NCBI RefSeq assembly: GCF_963259705.1
Contig: NC_081851.1
Location: 17,582,145 to 17,646,144 of the forward strand
Reading direction: 5' to 3'
From: Myotis daubentonii
Taxonomy: Eukaryota > Chordata > Mammalia > Chiroptera > Vespertilionidae
Length of the DNA: 64,000 nt
Positions 53,168 to 64,000 of this stretch are shown piece by piece. The notes under the pieces were generated by a model. The model made no database searches. It saw only the letters and a list, made by a program, of their open reading frames with translations, and was not told where the DNA came from. A program made the position numbers and the translations under genes. Numbering within the stretch: position 1 is the stretch's first letter; every line of letters begins with the position of its first letter.

Positions 53168-56100
53168 TGTTTAGATAAGGTCCTAGAGTTTGGGAGAGCC
53201 TGGATGGTACAATGTCATTGGTTGTAACTTGAGCCCAGGTGGCCTCCTGGTCTCTTGGTATCTCTTTTGCAAAGAACAGTGTTGGATAAAATACATCCCT
53301 CACAAAAGAAAGACGGACAACGTGTAGAGATTTAAATGAGCAAACCTGACTATTTTTCCAACTTCAAAATGGCAATAAGGCTTTGCTCTATCTCAAAGTT
53401 TGATGACTGCCACGCACTGCCAACCCCTCGCCCCAATATTCCTTCATACCCTCCTCTACACTTGAGGGACTGGAATTCCTCCATCGTTAGAAGTTCTGAA
53501 AAGCGGTCGCAGACCCCGTGCTTCCTGGGGTCTGTGCACTCTGAGGGGCTTTGCGTGTCGCCGGTGCCAGGGACTCTGGGTAGACTGTGCAAAAGGGGGG
53601 ATACATGTAACCCCTGCGGTTTTGTCCAGGAGCCACTGAGGCCCTGAAGTGTGAGGGAAACATCCTATTTTGGGGCGTCTGACTCAGGTCTGCCAGGAGG
53701 GCGCTTGATGTGTACTGACGGAAGACACCACCAGACAGCGAGGGTTAAATAACAATGAGGACCCACTGCAAGCTTCCACTGTCCTAGGCACTAAGTCAAG
53801 CTTGGTCACTGACACATGTGTTCTTTTCCCAACCAAACAGCCTCCTTGTTCAACTGCCTGTCGTAAAGCCTTTAGCCCGACTGTCTTTCTAGAATCCAGG
53901 CACAGTTTGTGACGTGGAGGCTGTCATTTGTAGAAACATCTAGAAGAAGAAAGAATGGTCAAGAGACCACCGTGAAGATATAAAAGCAGTTTATCTTCTA
54001 AACTCTTCTTGCTGTGGTTGTAGAAGACGGGCTCTGGTGGACAGGCAAAGGGGTCCAAGTTCTGTGTTTGGCTAGAGCAGTGAATCAACTTTCTCGTTTG
54101 AGCACCTGCGGCGTGCAAAGCACAGACTGCATGTCGTCAACTGCAGTCATTAACTGCATATACTCTTGCAGGTTGCAAAAGTCTGATCGAAAGTTTACTT
54201 TTGAGGTGCACTGAGGCCTTCGGCCTTCCCTAGTAACACTCAAAGAAAGCACTCAGGTGACTTCATGCATGCCTCCCGAGAAGCAGGGATGTACCTAACC
54301 AGCTGCTCTGGCCCGAATGATCAGCAAGGGAGTCTGGTCTAGGCCAGAGAACCTGGCGGCAGTATCTGTAGATCAGAACAGGCCCATGAAGCCCCAAGTT
54401 CTCAGGACTGTCATCTTGAACAAGTCCCTGCCAGCAAACAGCCTGCTGACCCCAGCACCCTCGTGGGTGGTCCAGGGGCACTCTGTGGGTTCTCAGAGTG
54501 CATGTCTCAGTGCAGTCAGACCCTGTCAAACCTCTGCAGGCTCCAGATCTGATAGGATGCAAGGGGGCCCACAAAAGGCCCATGGTGCAACCCACAGAGG
54601 TGACAGACACAGGCCTGGGACTTACATCCCTACAAACAGACCTGCGCAAAGGCCATTGGGCTGGCAAACAAAACTGCACATACCAGGAAAGTATTAGTAC
54701 ACGTCACACATTAGTGTGATACTGAAGCCGTATAAAAGCTTCGTACAGGATAAACAGTCTTCCAGCAGATTTAAAATGCTCCCTGTCAGCATGTGGGGAA
54801 CAAGCGCCATATGGCATTAAACACTGGAGCCACTTTCTTTTATTGAATAACGTGAACTCAATGCTTTCAGCCATTTTTAATTTCAGGTTCCAAAGGAAGA
54901 ATATACAAATGCAATTGTACTGCCTTAAAGTTTAGTCCATACCCTTTCAATTACCTTTAGAGACTATTTCTGTCATGAGCACATCCTGAGTGACTAGAGT
55001 TTAAAAATTCATAATGACCTGGTAAGGAGGTTGTATTCGTTTTCCTCTTTGCAAATCTCTTCTTGATTCTTTTGTATGTTTCTTCATCCCTTAACTTTAG
55101 CTCTGAAATATCCATTGAGGGAATCTGGCTGCAGTTTCTGGCCCTGTTTGCACCTGGTGTGGTGTTTATGCACAGAGGTGAAGCAGGGGCCTCAGAGATT
55201 TTAGTCTCTTTGTCCTCATCATAGCCCTGCTCGTGTCCTGGCGGCCAGAGGGCACCAAGGTGACAAGAAGCAGTAGAACGGGTTAGAGTTTCTGTATCAG
55301 CCTGAACTGGTTTGTCTGTTTCTATTAAAAATCTGGCTAAGCCAATCCAAGTTCTAAATCTATGCAGACCTCCATAACAGAAAGAGGGTACGTGGAGAGC
55401 AGGGAATTACAACAATGGAGTCTATAAGGAATGAAGTTATACTTCACGACCTTCGTGCCACGCTGACATTAAGTGGCCATTTCTAAATCTAAAATAATAG
55501 CACCAAGGTGGGTTCCACCTACCTGACGGTGCTAGTCCCAAAATTATCTCCGCGTCTCCAACGATTACCTGTAAAGGTTACAGCCACGACAGCTACTACC
55601 GATGAGGAGACTGGCCTAGAAAGAATAAAATGTTCCTCTCTCATTCCTCTTCTCCCTTTACAACGGAATCTTACCAGGAGCGCTGTGTGGGCAATACAAG
55701 GAGACATTTTATGTCACTCCAGGTTTCTAGAAGGTACTTAGAAATTCCTAAAAAACGCTGTAGAGGGAAGATGTCAGTGCGGCCCCTCCTCCCACAGAAT
55801 TTGTGGAAGCCTGCAGGACTCCAGAAAACTTTCTCCATTTCCGTCACTCAGGAAATCCTTGGAGTTGGAGTCAGCATAAACTTTCATTCCTGGCGTTAGT
55901 TAGTTAAGGACTTGAGTGCACCTGCTGCGATTCCTACATATTCCCCGCCGTCCATCTCACACATTCCTGCGCGGGGCCTCCTGTGGGGACTTGTGCCCCA
56001 GCTCACGCCTGGTGGGTCTGCAGGGCGGCAGGAGGCACAGAGGGTGTGGGTCTGTCGCTCTGCTCCATGCCCTCTGGAAAGGGTCTTAGCTCTCAGTTCA

Positions 56101-57955
56101 GCTCCCTCCTTGGAAACGGACTGATCATAGCACCTGACTCCTGGGCCAGTGGTGGCTCCAACGAGACAGCACTAGAGCCACGATCAACACACCAGCTCCT
56201 TGAATGTCCCAAGTATTAGTTGTGGCTATTGAATTTAGGACTAAAGATTAAAGTGGTCAGAAAGGGAAGGACAGAATGTTGGCTATTCAGATAAAAATAA
56301 TGTTTTGCCTTCAAAATGACAAATGTTTACAAAGCAGGGTTTCCCACATCCTGTTTCCTGGTCCGGGACGATAAAGGCGTGGGTGTCCTGCAGAATAAGT
56401 TATCAGGCAGGTAAGCATCCTGGATTCTGCTCAGAAGTCAGGGGCGTAAGGGCCAGTCAACAGAGCTGACACTGGAAAGCACTGTGGTTTGATGCCGCAG
56501 TGCTATACAGTAAGACAATAAAAATATAAAGATCACTTCAAGTTTATCCTTTCACCTCAGCACACTGACAGCACTGGGCCTGCCTGGGACAGACTCTGTG
56601 CCACGGGGCCTGTCCTGCACCTCTGGCTCGGGTGGCGGGATCCCCACCACACCATCTGCTCCTGACACTCGGTCTCATTAGCACGACTATTTTTATTGAT
56701 ACACACAGCCATGCTCCTTGTAGCATCTTAGCTAAGCTTTATTTATTGTATCTATCTATCTATCTATACAACAATATTAACACAGTCAAGCACCAGGACC
56801 AGACTTGAGGGCATCATTAAAATCAGCCAGTGTTCAGTGAGAGATTTAACGATGGATTTAATAGTACTAAATGGAAAAAAATGCCCTTGGCCTTTACATT
56901 CTCATTTAAAAACATATAAAAGAGCAGTAATTCAGGCAGTTAGACTTCTCGCAAAGATTTTGCTCTAAATCACAGATGGCAACGGGAGGCCACGGCGGTG
57001 TGCTGGCTCCCACCCACTCACTCGGACCGTTAAGCCAGAAGTGCCTCGTGCAGTCGTAATTAGCAAACTGCCTGCAAATGCCATCCCTTAAATCAGAGGC
57101 CAGTGAGTGCCAGGCGGAGGCACAGAGGGTAGAAAACAGCAAAAATCATGACCCGGGTTTCTCTGGAGGCTGCCTTCTCTGCAAGCCCACGTCTCAGCCT
57201 CAGTCCCGGCGCCGCACCTGCACCGGGCAACGCGGAGCGGGTGCTGCCTTTCCAGGAAAGCCTCCTGGGTCGGCGCTGGGTCCTGGGGCTTTGAGGCCAC
57301 CTGCTGCCCCGCACCAGCGCCTGCCTGCCCCTCACTCTGTGCCCCGAGGTCATCTGTTTCTGTTTTGGAAACACATCACTTAACCAACTAATTCTCAAAA
57401 TGTGCCCGTGACCTATGTCTGGAGAGCTCTGATTGGGGGCTACTGGTCTGAAAGGCTAAGCATTTCTGATTAAAGTCCATTAGGCTGGGTTTCATGTTTG
57501 GACAGATACCAGTTTTGGCAGGCAGAGCAGAAAAGAAAATCCTGGGTTTTACTCAGAGGCCTGCGCTTGCTCAGTTACACACCAGCTCTGGGATCCAGGG
57601 CTGGCCCACCTCTGAGTCTGCTCTCTCCTCTGCAAAGTGCCTCCCTGAGTTGGTCTGACTTCTCATAATTGTTCAGGACCCGGGCCACTGGTACTGTCTT
57701 TTCTAGAGACCCAGGGATCGTGAAAATGTGACCAGAGCGACACCACGGCTGCCCTTCCCAGGCTCTTCGTCAGGCTCCCCTGGGCACCGGTGGGTTCACA
57801 GGCAGCGGGAGGCGTCTGGGTGCGGCACAGCACAGACTTCCATCCTGGAAATGCGGAGGGTCGGCACTGAGAACGGGTCACGCAGGAGGGCTGCCCAAGG
57901 ACCCGGGCGGCCTTCCCGGGGAGTCACAGTGCAGAGTCCTCCCACACTTTTAAAG
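53168..57955. other. AFF3 intron, mostly unique
   Basis: Nearly 4.8 kb with only weak L2/MIR-like traces (53750-53800; 57560-57660) and a (TATC)n tract at 56749-56768. 57080-57360 is GC-rich. No exon recognised. Confidence 0.45.
56749..56768 (+). repeat. (TATC)n microsatellite
   Basis: Five uninterrupted tetranucleotide units. Confidence 0.9.
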
Positions 57956-58737
57956 TCTTGTCAGGAGAAATAAACATCAGTGGCAGAAGCACAAGCTCTG
58001 CAAATTAAAATATAGCTACAAAATGATCTTCTTTGCATTTTTAAAGCAAATTACAGAAGCACTCAATGAATTTCAACAATGAGAGGAATGTAGATCCAGT
58101 CAAAATTACACATGCATGGACGCTGGCGACACCTAAAATTAGATTCCCGGTGGCAGCTTCTGCAAAAATAGTGATTGCTCATCAGAAAATACATACTTTC
58201 CTATGTGAATCGCTCTCGCCTGCGATAAATTCTTCCAAAAAATGACGACTCAAGCATTTAGCAACCTGCTTTAGAAAATACTGCAAGCTCATGCTTCTTT
58301 TCCAAAAATGAGTAAACAGCAGCACAGATAAGAGAAGGAGTGTGACAGCGACATTAGAGTCCTGAACGGTTTGAAAAGCCTATTTCGCAAATGAAGTTCT
58401 GTAAGAACTTCCTGAAACATGACTAACAACCAGGTAAATATGGTAACTATAGTATCCAACAGTAGCACCCAAACAAAACAGCTAAAACTTTATTAATAAA
58501 ACTATCATATGCTTTCCGACATCTAGACACAATGGGCCTAATGCTTTGGGGTTTTTGAATGAAATGCACTAAATAGAACCTTCCATGAATGAATGAAAGA
58601 GCTAAGATTTGCTTCTCTCTGGTAAAGAAACTCGTAAGACACATTCACGCATGTGAAAATAAAGTATTTCCTTTATTGAGCACTGTTTGCTTTTACAATA
58701 TTATTATCAATCTCCACTAAGTGGCTAACGAATTCTA
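57956..58737. other. Repeat-free block, candidate conserved non-coding element
   Basis: About 780 bp without any transposon signature, with clustered tgcaaat/ttgcat octamer-like sites (57998-58003, 58033-58039), caaatta and taattag-like cores and several TAAAA/ATTAG blocks. It is flanked by MER20 on the right. Conservation is suspected only from texture and lack of insertions. Confidence 0.3.
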
Positions 58738-58923
58738 CAGTGGTTCTCAACCAGGGGTGATATCTGGAGAAATTGTTGGCAATCACAACTGAGGGGGTGC
58801 TACTGGCATCTAGTGGGTAGAGGCTAGGGGTGTTGCTAGCCATCCAACAACGCACAGGTCAGTCTCCCACAAACAAGAATATCTGGCCCCAAATATCAAT
58901 AGTGCCAAGGCTGAGAAACCCTG
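58738..58923 (+). mobile_element. MER20 (hAT-Charlie MITE)
   Basis: 'cagtggttctcaaccagggg', 'tgctactggcatctagtggg', 'tagaggctaggggtgttgct', 'ggccccaaatatcaatagtg' and 'ccaaggctgagaaaccctg' follow MER20 end to end with an internal deletion near the left end. The TSD is no longer evident. Confidence 0.88.
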
Positions 58924-59519
58924 ATCAACATATAACCCAGCAATTGTGCTCCCAAGCATTTATTCAATATAAATGTCCATGAATGGGCAGCCACAAATGA
59001 ATGGGTAGGAATGAATAGTCAGATGAGGAGGTACATAGGGTGAGGTCCAGAAGACCTTGAACACGGGAGCTTCTGTCCCCATGGAGTTTGGGGTGTACCA
59101 CTCTCTCGGCCCATGAATGAGTTCCTGTTCACCAACCGGGAGCACCAGCCTTCTGGATTTTTCTGAAGCCTTCATACCTAGGCATGACTGGTTACATCCT
59201 TGGCCATTGGAGATGAATTCAACCTTTAACCCCCTCTCTGCTCCCTGGAGGTCAGGAGGTAGGGCTGAAAATTCCAGCCCTCTCCACTTTCATGGCTGTT
59301 TCTCCTGGCAGCTGGCCTCCATCCTTAAGTTATTCAGGGGATTTCCAAAGCTCACTTCATCAACAGAAACTCAGGTGTGGTTGAAAGAGCTTTGCTATCT
59401 ATTAGTAACAAAAGAAACCTTTCTCTCTCTATCACTTAGGAAATTCCAAGGGTTTTAGGAGCTTTTGTACATGAAAGAGGGAGGAAGACCAAATATATAT
59501 TTATTATAAATCACAGTAT

Positions 59520-60075
59520 CATAGTGGTCATTCACGGACGTGGCCCGAAAGGTAACAATCTAAATTGCTCAATGTGCATGCTCCCAGCTGAGGCCCAACA
59601 GGTGACACTGTGCCTCTTCTCAGCTCTCATACTATAAACAAGCATCGTTCTCTGGTATATTCAACGCCATTTTTTTTTTTTTTTTTTGCATTTCTGTGGG
59701 GTTTGTTGGTGATTTCCCTGTTTACAAGGTCCTCAAGTGCAGTGCTGGAGTGCTTCTACTGCTCCTAAGTGCAAGAAAGCCGTAATGCACCTTACGGAGA
59801 AATCCCGTGGGTTCGGTAAGTTTCACTCAGGCCTGAGTTGGTGTTGGCCATCAGTTCAATGTTAATGAACCAGCAATACATATTAAATAAGGTGTCTTTC
59901 AACAGAAAGACACATAAAACAACCTTGTGTATAGATGGGTTGATGAAATCGTTGTGACCAAACAGGCTTGGAGGAACCTAACACTATTTTCCTTCAGGTT
60001 GGTATTTGTGAATTCAGTCTTCATGGCACTTTATAGAACATAACTACTGTAAACAATGGGGACTGACGGTATATA
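59520..60075 (+). mobile_element. Tigger-type (pogo/Tc1-mariner) remnant
   Basis: 'gctcctaagtgcaagaaagc', 'catcagttcaatgttaatga', 'atattaaataaggtgtcttt', 'cagaaagacacataaaacaa', 'ggaggaacctaacactattt' and 'gcactttatagaacataact' follow a Tigger consensus in sense, with the transposase region largely deleted. An 18-T run (59670-59687) sits inside. No active frame. Confidence 0.78.
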
Positions 60076-60149
60076 TGGGTCTTTTATAGATTTCATTACA
60101 CCGGCATTTCAGTCTGTGTCAGTGTCTGCTTCCCTAAGAACCACACTTT

Positions 60150-63100
60150 AGCTCTCCATTTATTTAGGCTTTCATTTCCCTTAATAATTTTCTATAGTTT
60201 TCAGAGTAAAATTCTTGCATGCAGTTTGCTAAATTTATCAGTACTTTATACACAATTTTGATGCTGTTTGAATGGACTATCTTACTTAATTTTTATATCG
60301 GTCATTACTCGTGTATAAAAATTGGCAAAAGAGTATATATCCTTGGCTTATTGATTAACTTAAGAGGAAAGCATTTCACTAATTATATTGTTACTATAGG
60401 CTTTTTGAGGTTGCCTTTTAACAAGCTGAAGTTCTCTTATGTTCCTAGTTTGCTGAGTTAATTTATATATTCAATTTTGTCCAATGCCTCAATTGAAATA
60501 GTATGGTTTTCTCCTTTATAAGTTAATATGAAACATTAAATTGATTAATTTTGTATGTTAAACTTTTCCTACATTCTTGGGATAACTTACTTGGTCATGG
60601 TATGACCTTTTTCATATATGTCTGGATTTGAATTGCTATAATTTCATGAAAGCTTTTGAGTCTATGAAAATGAAAAGTGCTAGTCTATAGTTTTCTTAAT
60701 CTGGTTCTCTTGTCAAGCCAATGCTATCTTCAAATAAGTATTTGGGAAGTATTTCCTACTTTTTAATTTTCTGAAAAATTCTGTAAATGATTAGTATTCT
60801 TTCTTCCTTAACTCTTGGTAAAATTTATGAGAAAAGCCTGGAGTTTTCTTTGGGGAATTACAAATTCAATTTCTTTAACACAGGCAGAACTATGCAGATA
60901 TCTATTTTTCCTGGTGTCTGATTTGGTAATTTGTATCTGAATTATTGACTCTATTAGCATAAGATGGCTCATAATAGCCCCTTATTATTTTTAATATCTG
61001 TAAGATCTGTGGTAATGTCCCCTCTTTCATTGAGGATAGTGATAATTTGTGTTTGCTCTTTTTTCTTATTAGCTCACTTAGAAGATTATTAATTTTATGG
61101 ATATTTTCAATGTGTCAGCTTTAGATTTCATAAATTTTTCTCTTCTCTTTGTTCATGTTTTCTTTAAATAAATTCTTCTCTTATGTTTATTAATTCCTTC
61201 TACTCCCCTAAGGGCTTAACTTGCTCTTTATACTCTAAATTCTTAAGGTGAAAACTTACATACTTGCTTTTCAACCTTCTTTTCTAATACAAACTATGAA
61301 AGCTATACAATTTCCTCTAATGTTGCTCTAGCTGAATCCCACAGATTTTTATCTGATACATCTTCATTAGATTTAATATACATTCTAATTTCTCTTGTGA
61401 TTTTTTTCTTTAATCTAGAAATGTGCTGCTTAAATATTTTAACTTTGGGGAATTTTCCAGATATTTTTTTGTTTTTGATTTCTAAATTAGTTTTGTCTTA
61501 GATGGAGAACAAACTATATTTTTCAATGCTTCTAAATTTATTGAGATTTGTTTTATAGATTACTATATGGTCTGTTTTACCAAATGCCCCATGTGGATTG
61601 ATAAAGAATACTGGGTGCAGAACTGCTGGGAATAGTATTCTTTCTAAAAGGTTAACTAATAAATTATTGGGTTTAGTACTACTAGGCACAGTGTCAATTA
61701 GGTCAGGTTGGTTGTTAATATTTTAAGGTCTTCCATGATACTACTAATTTTCTGTCTACTTGTTCTATCAAATAATAATATTGAAGGTTGAAATTTCCAA
61801 TGGAAATTGTGAATCTGTCAGTTTTTCCTGGCAATTCTACCAGTTTTTGCTTCATGTAATGCAAAGCTGTTTTATTAAATATATGCACATATGAGGTTGT
61901 TATACGCTTTTGATGACTTGCTATACAATTTTTATCACATTAAAACATACCACTATATCCCTGGCAATATTGTATTTATCCTGTATTCTACTTTGGCTGA
62001 TATAAATGTAGCCCTTTATCATTCTTTAGATTAATATCTACATGTATTTTCCATCCTTTTACCTTGCCTATCTCTATATTTAAAGCATGTAGACAACAAA
62101 CTAGTATAGTTGATTACTGCTTTTATTATCTTTATTCTAACAATCTTGGTCTCTTAATCAGTGTTTAGGCTATTGCATTTAATGTAATTATGAAGTGACA
62201 TTAATTTAATGTTAAGTGTATATTACATTAGGCTTTGGTTTAAATCTATCATTTGATAGTTGTTTTTTATGTGCATTGTCTATTCTTCTATTGTTGTTGT
62301 TGTTTTTTCTCTTTTCCCTGACTTTTTTTTTTGTATGAATTAAATCTTTCTTGGAATTTTCCATATTTTTGGCTAGTTTGCTATATCTCTATTTAATTTT
62401 TAAGTAGCTGCTCTCCCGTTTAAAATATGCATTATTATCATATCTGCCATATAGGAATATGTAAGTCTGCTTCTAATGTAAGAGCTTTACAACAGTGATC
62501 TTTATTTTCTCCCTCCAGTCCTTTGTACTATTGTTTGTCATTCATTCTACTTTTACATATATTATAAACATTTCAATAAATTGTTATCATTTTGTTTTAG
62601 ATTCCAGTTATCTTTAAAATCAAATTAAATTAGAAAAATATTTATATTCACTAATATATTTACCATTCCTGGAACTCTTTATTCTCATAAGTAGCTCCAA
62701 GTTTCCATCTGACATTGTTTTTCTTAAGCCTGAAGAACTTTCTTTAATATTTCTTTAGTCCACTTTGCAATGAATTCTCCCACCTTTTATTTATATGAAA
62801 AATTCCTTTTGGCTTTCATTTATGAAAGATATTTTCACGGAATATTGATTTCTACATTGACAGATTTTTTTTTTCTTTCAACATTTTAAAGATTCCAATC
62901 CACTGTGTTGCTGTTTGTATTGTTTCTCACAATAAGGTGGTTGCCATGTTTTTGTTTGTTCCCCTATGTATAGGGTTCTTTTTATTTTCCCCTAGCCTAG
63001 CTATTTAAAATTTTTCTTTCTTACTCAGTTTTAGCTTTTTAAGTATCATCTGCTCTGATGTAATGTTCTTTGTGTTTACCCAACTTTGAATTTGTTGAAC

Positions 63101-63276
63101 TACCTGGATCTGTAGGTTTGTAGTTTTCATTAAATATGGAAGACTATTGGCCAGTATTTCATCAACATTATTTCTTTCTGCCTCTTTTTCTCCTCTCCTT
63201 CTGGGATGCCAAGTGCACATTATGATAAACACCTAGATATCACTTGAGGTGCTGTTTCTTCCCCTCAATCATTTTG
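60150..63276 (-). repeat. Long old L1/HAL1-type LINE, antisense
   Basis: About 3 kb of antisense LINE. Reverse-transcriptase-region phrases ('gggataacttacttggtcat', 'tttatgagaaaagcctgg', 'gaggatagtgataatttgtg'), endonuclease-region phrases ('tgcctctaatgttgctctag'-like at 61320, 'gatttgttttatagattact', 'ccaatggaaattgtgaatct') and a 5'/ORF1-like part (62640-63230). All frames are disrupted. Confidence 0.75.
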
Positions 63277-63649
63277 GAAAGCCTACCTGCCTGCCTGATC
63301 GCTAACTGCCTCTGCCTGCCAGTCTGATGCCCCTAACGGCTCCCCTGCCGGCCTGATCACCCCCTAACTGCTCCCCTGCCAGACTCATCGCCCCCTAACT
63401 GAGCCTTGGGTAACTGGGCAGCTGCCATTGGCGGATTGCCTGAGCCTCGGGCTGGCCCTGAGTGGCTGGGCAGCTGCCATCCCTGGCTTGCCTGAGCCAT
63501 GGGTTGGCCCTGGGCAGCGGCAGTCGCCATCCGTGGCTTGCCTGCGGCTTTGTCCGGGAGGACGTCCAGATGGTCGTCTGGAATACGTCTGGATAGTCGT
63601 CCGGAATGCGTCCAGTCTAATTAGCATAGTACCCTTTTATTAGTATAGA
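63277..63649 (-). mobile_element. Helitron (HeliBat-type), minus strand, 3' end missing
   Basis: The 5' end on the minus strand is TCTATACTAATAAAAGGGTA followed by 'ctatgctaattagactgga'. The interior has gacgtcc/gacgac repeats and, toward 63280-63400, a degenerate ~20-bp repeat (cctgatcgccccctaactg-like). The hairpin and CTAG 3' end expected near 63277 were not found, so the copy is truncated. Confidence 0.78.
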
Positions 63650-63654
63650 TAATT

Positions 63655-64000
63655 GAAATACAACACCTTATTACTTTTAGGTGTAAAACATAATGCTTTA
63701 ATATTTGTATATATTGCAAAATAATCACCACAAGAAGTCTAGTCACCATATATCGTTACAATTTTTTTGTGTGATGAGAACTTTTAAGATTTATTTTCTT
63801 AGCAACTTTCAAATATGCAATATAATATTATTAATTATAGTCACCATTCTATTCATTATATCCTCATGACTTAATTATTTTATAACCAAAATTTATAATC
63901 AAAGTTTGTATCTTCTTACTCCCTGCAGTCCATTTTGCTCACTCCCATCTCTCCTCGGCTTTTTTAGACTATATATAAATGAGTTCGTAAGGTACTTGTC
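63655..64000 (-). repeat. L1 3' UTR region, antisense
   Basis: 'atttgtatatattgcaaaat', 'aatcaccacaagaagtctag', 'tgatgagaacttttaagatt' and 'tagcaactttcaaatatgca' are the usual antisense L1 3' UTR run. It continues off the window edge. Confidence 0.75.

Overview
The window is mammalian nuclear DNA, almost certainly from a vespertilionid (vesper) bat. It carries a combination known from that family: VES tRNA-derived SINEs, short non-autonomous HeliBat-type Helitrons (5' TC, 3' hairpin then CTAG, inserted between A and T), three copies of the horizontally transferred SPIN hAT element, and other young hAT elements with intact 8-bp target-site duplications (TSDs). Older layers shared by placental mammals are also present: L1, L2, MIR, MLT1 LTRs, MER5A, MER20 and Tigger. 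The genus cannot be fixed from this sequence alone.

Host gene: there is no long open reading frame, but three short exons on the minus strand (27155-27235, 20015-20051, 10224-10275) have consensus splice sites and compatible phases (0-0, 0-1, 1-2). Joined, they give one continuous peptide that I recognise as part of AFF3 (LAF4, AF4/FMR2 family of nuclear transcription-elongation scaffolds). The rest of the window is therefore AFF3 intron: more than 36 kb upstream of the first exon, introns of 7103 and 9739 bp between the three, and more than 10 kb downstream. I found neither the preceding exon (ending in a VEEIIR-like peptide) nor the following one (starting MLEDD-like), so both should lie outside the window.

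Layout: 1-10.2 kb holds a nested Helitron pair, MLT1 LTRs, an antisense L1 piece, two SPIN copies and a 620-bp hAT element. 10.2-27.3 kb contains the three exons, separated by largely antisense L1 remnants, a VES and a Helitron embedded in a split hAT/L1 stack. 27-36 kb is mostly single-copy intron with a third SPIN, L2 pieces and a 29-bp minisatellite. 36.9-39.7 kb is an L1 cluster carrying a VES and a Helitron. 40.7-47.7 kb is GC-richer single-copy intron. 47.8-53.2 kb holds a Helitron with a hAT at its 3' end, a long antisense L1, two VES, a solo LTR and a palindromic MER5A-type element. 53-59 kb is largely repeat-free, and 59.5-64 kb is Tigger plus long antisense L1 with a terminal Helitron.

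The most notable structure is how the DNA transposons relate to their targets. Two different hAT elements share one TTCTAGAC target side by side. A third hAT sits exactly on a Helitron 3' end, whose CTCTAGTA junction resembles the hAT target consensus. One Helitron is inserted inside another. No bacterial-type systems, CRISPR arrays, rRNA genes or functional tRNA genes were seen.
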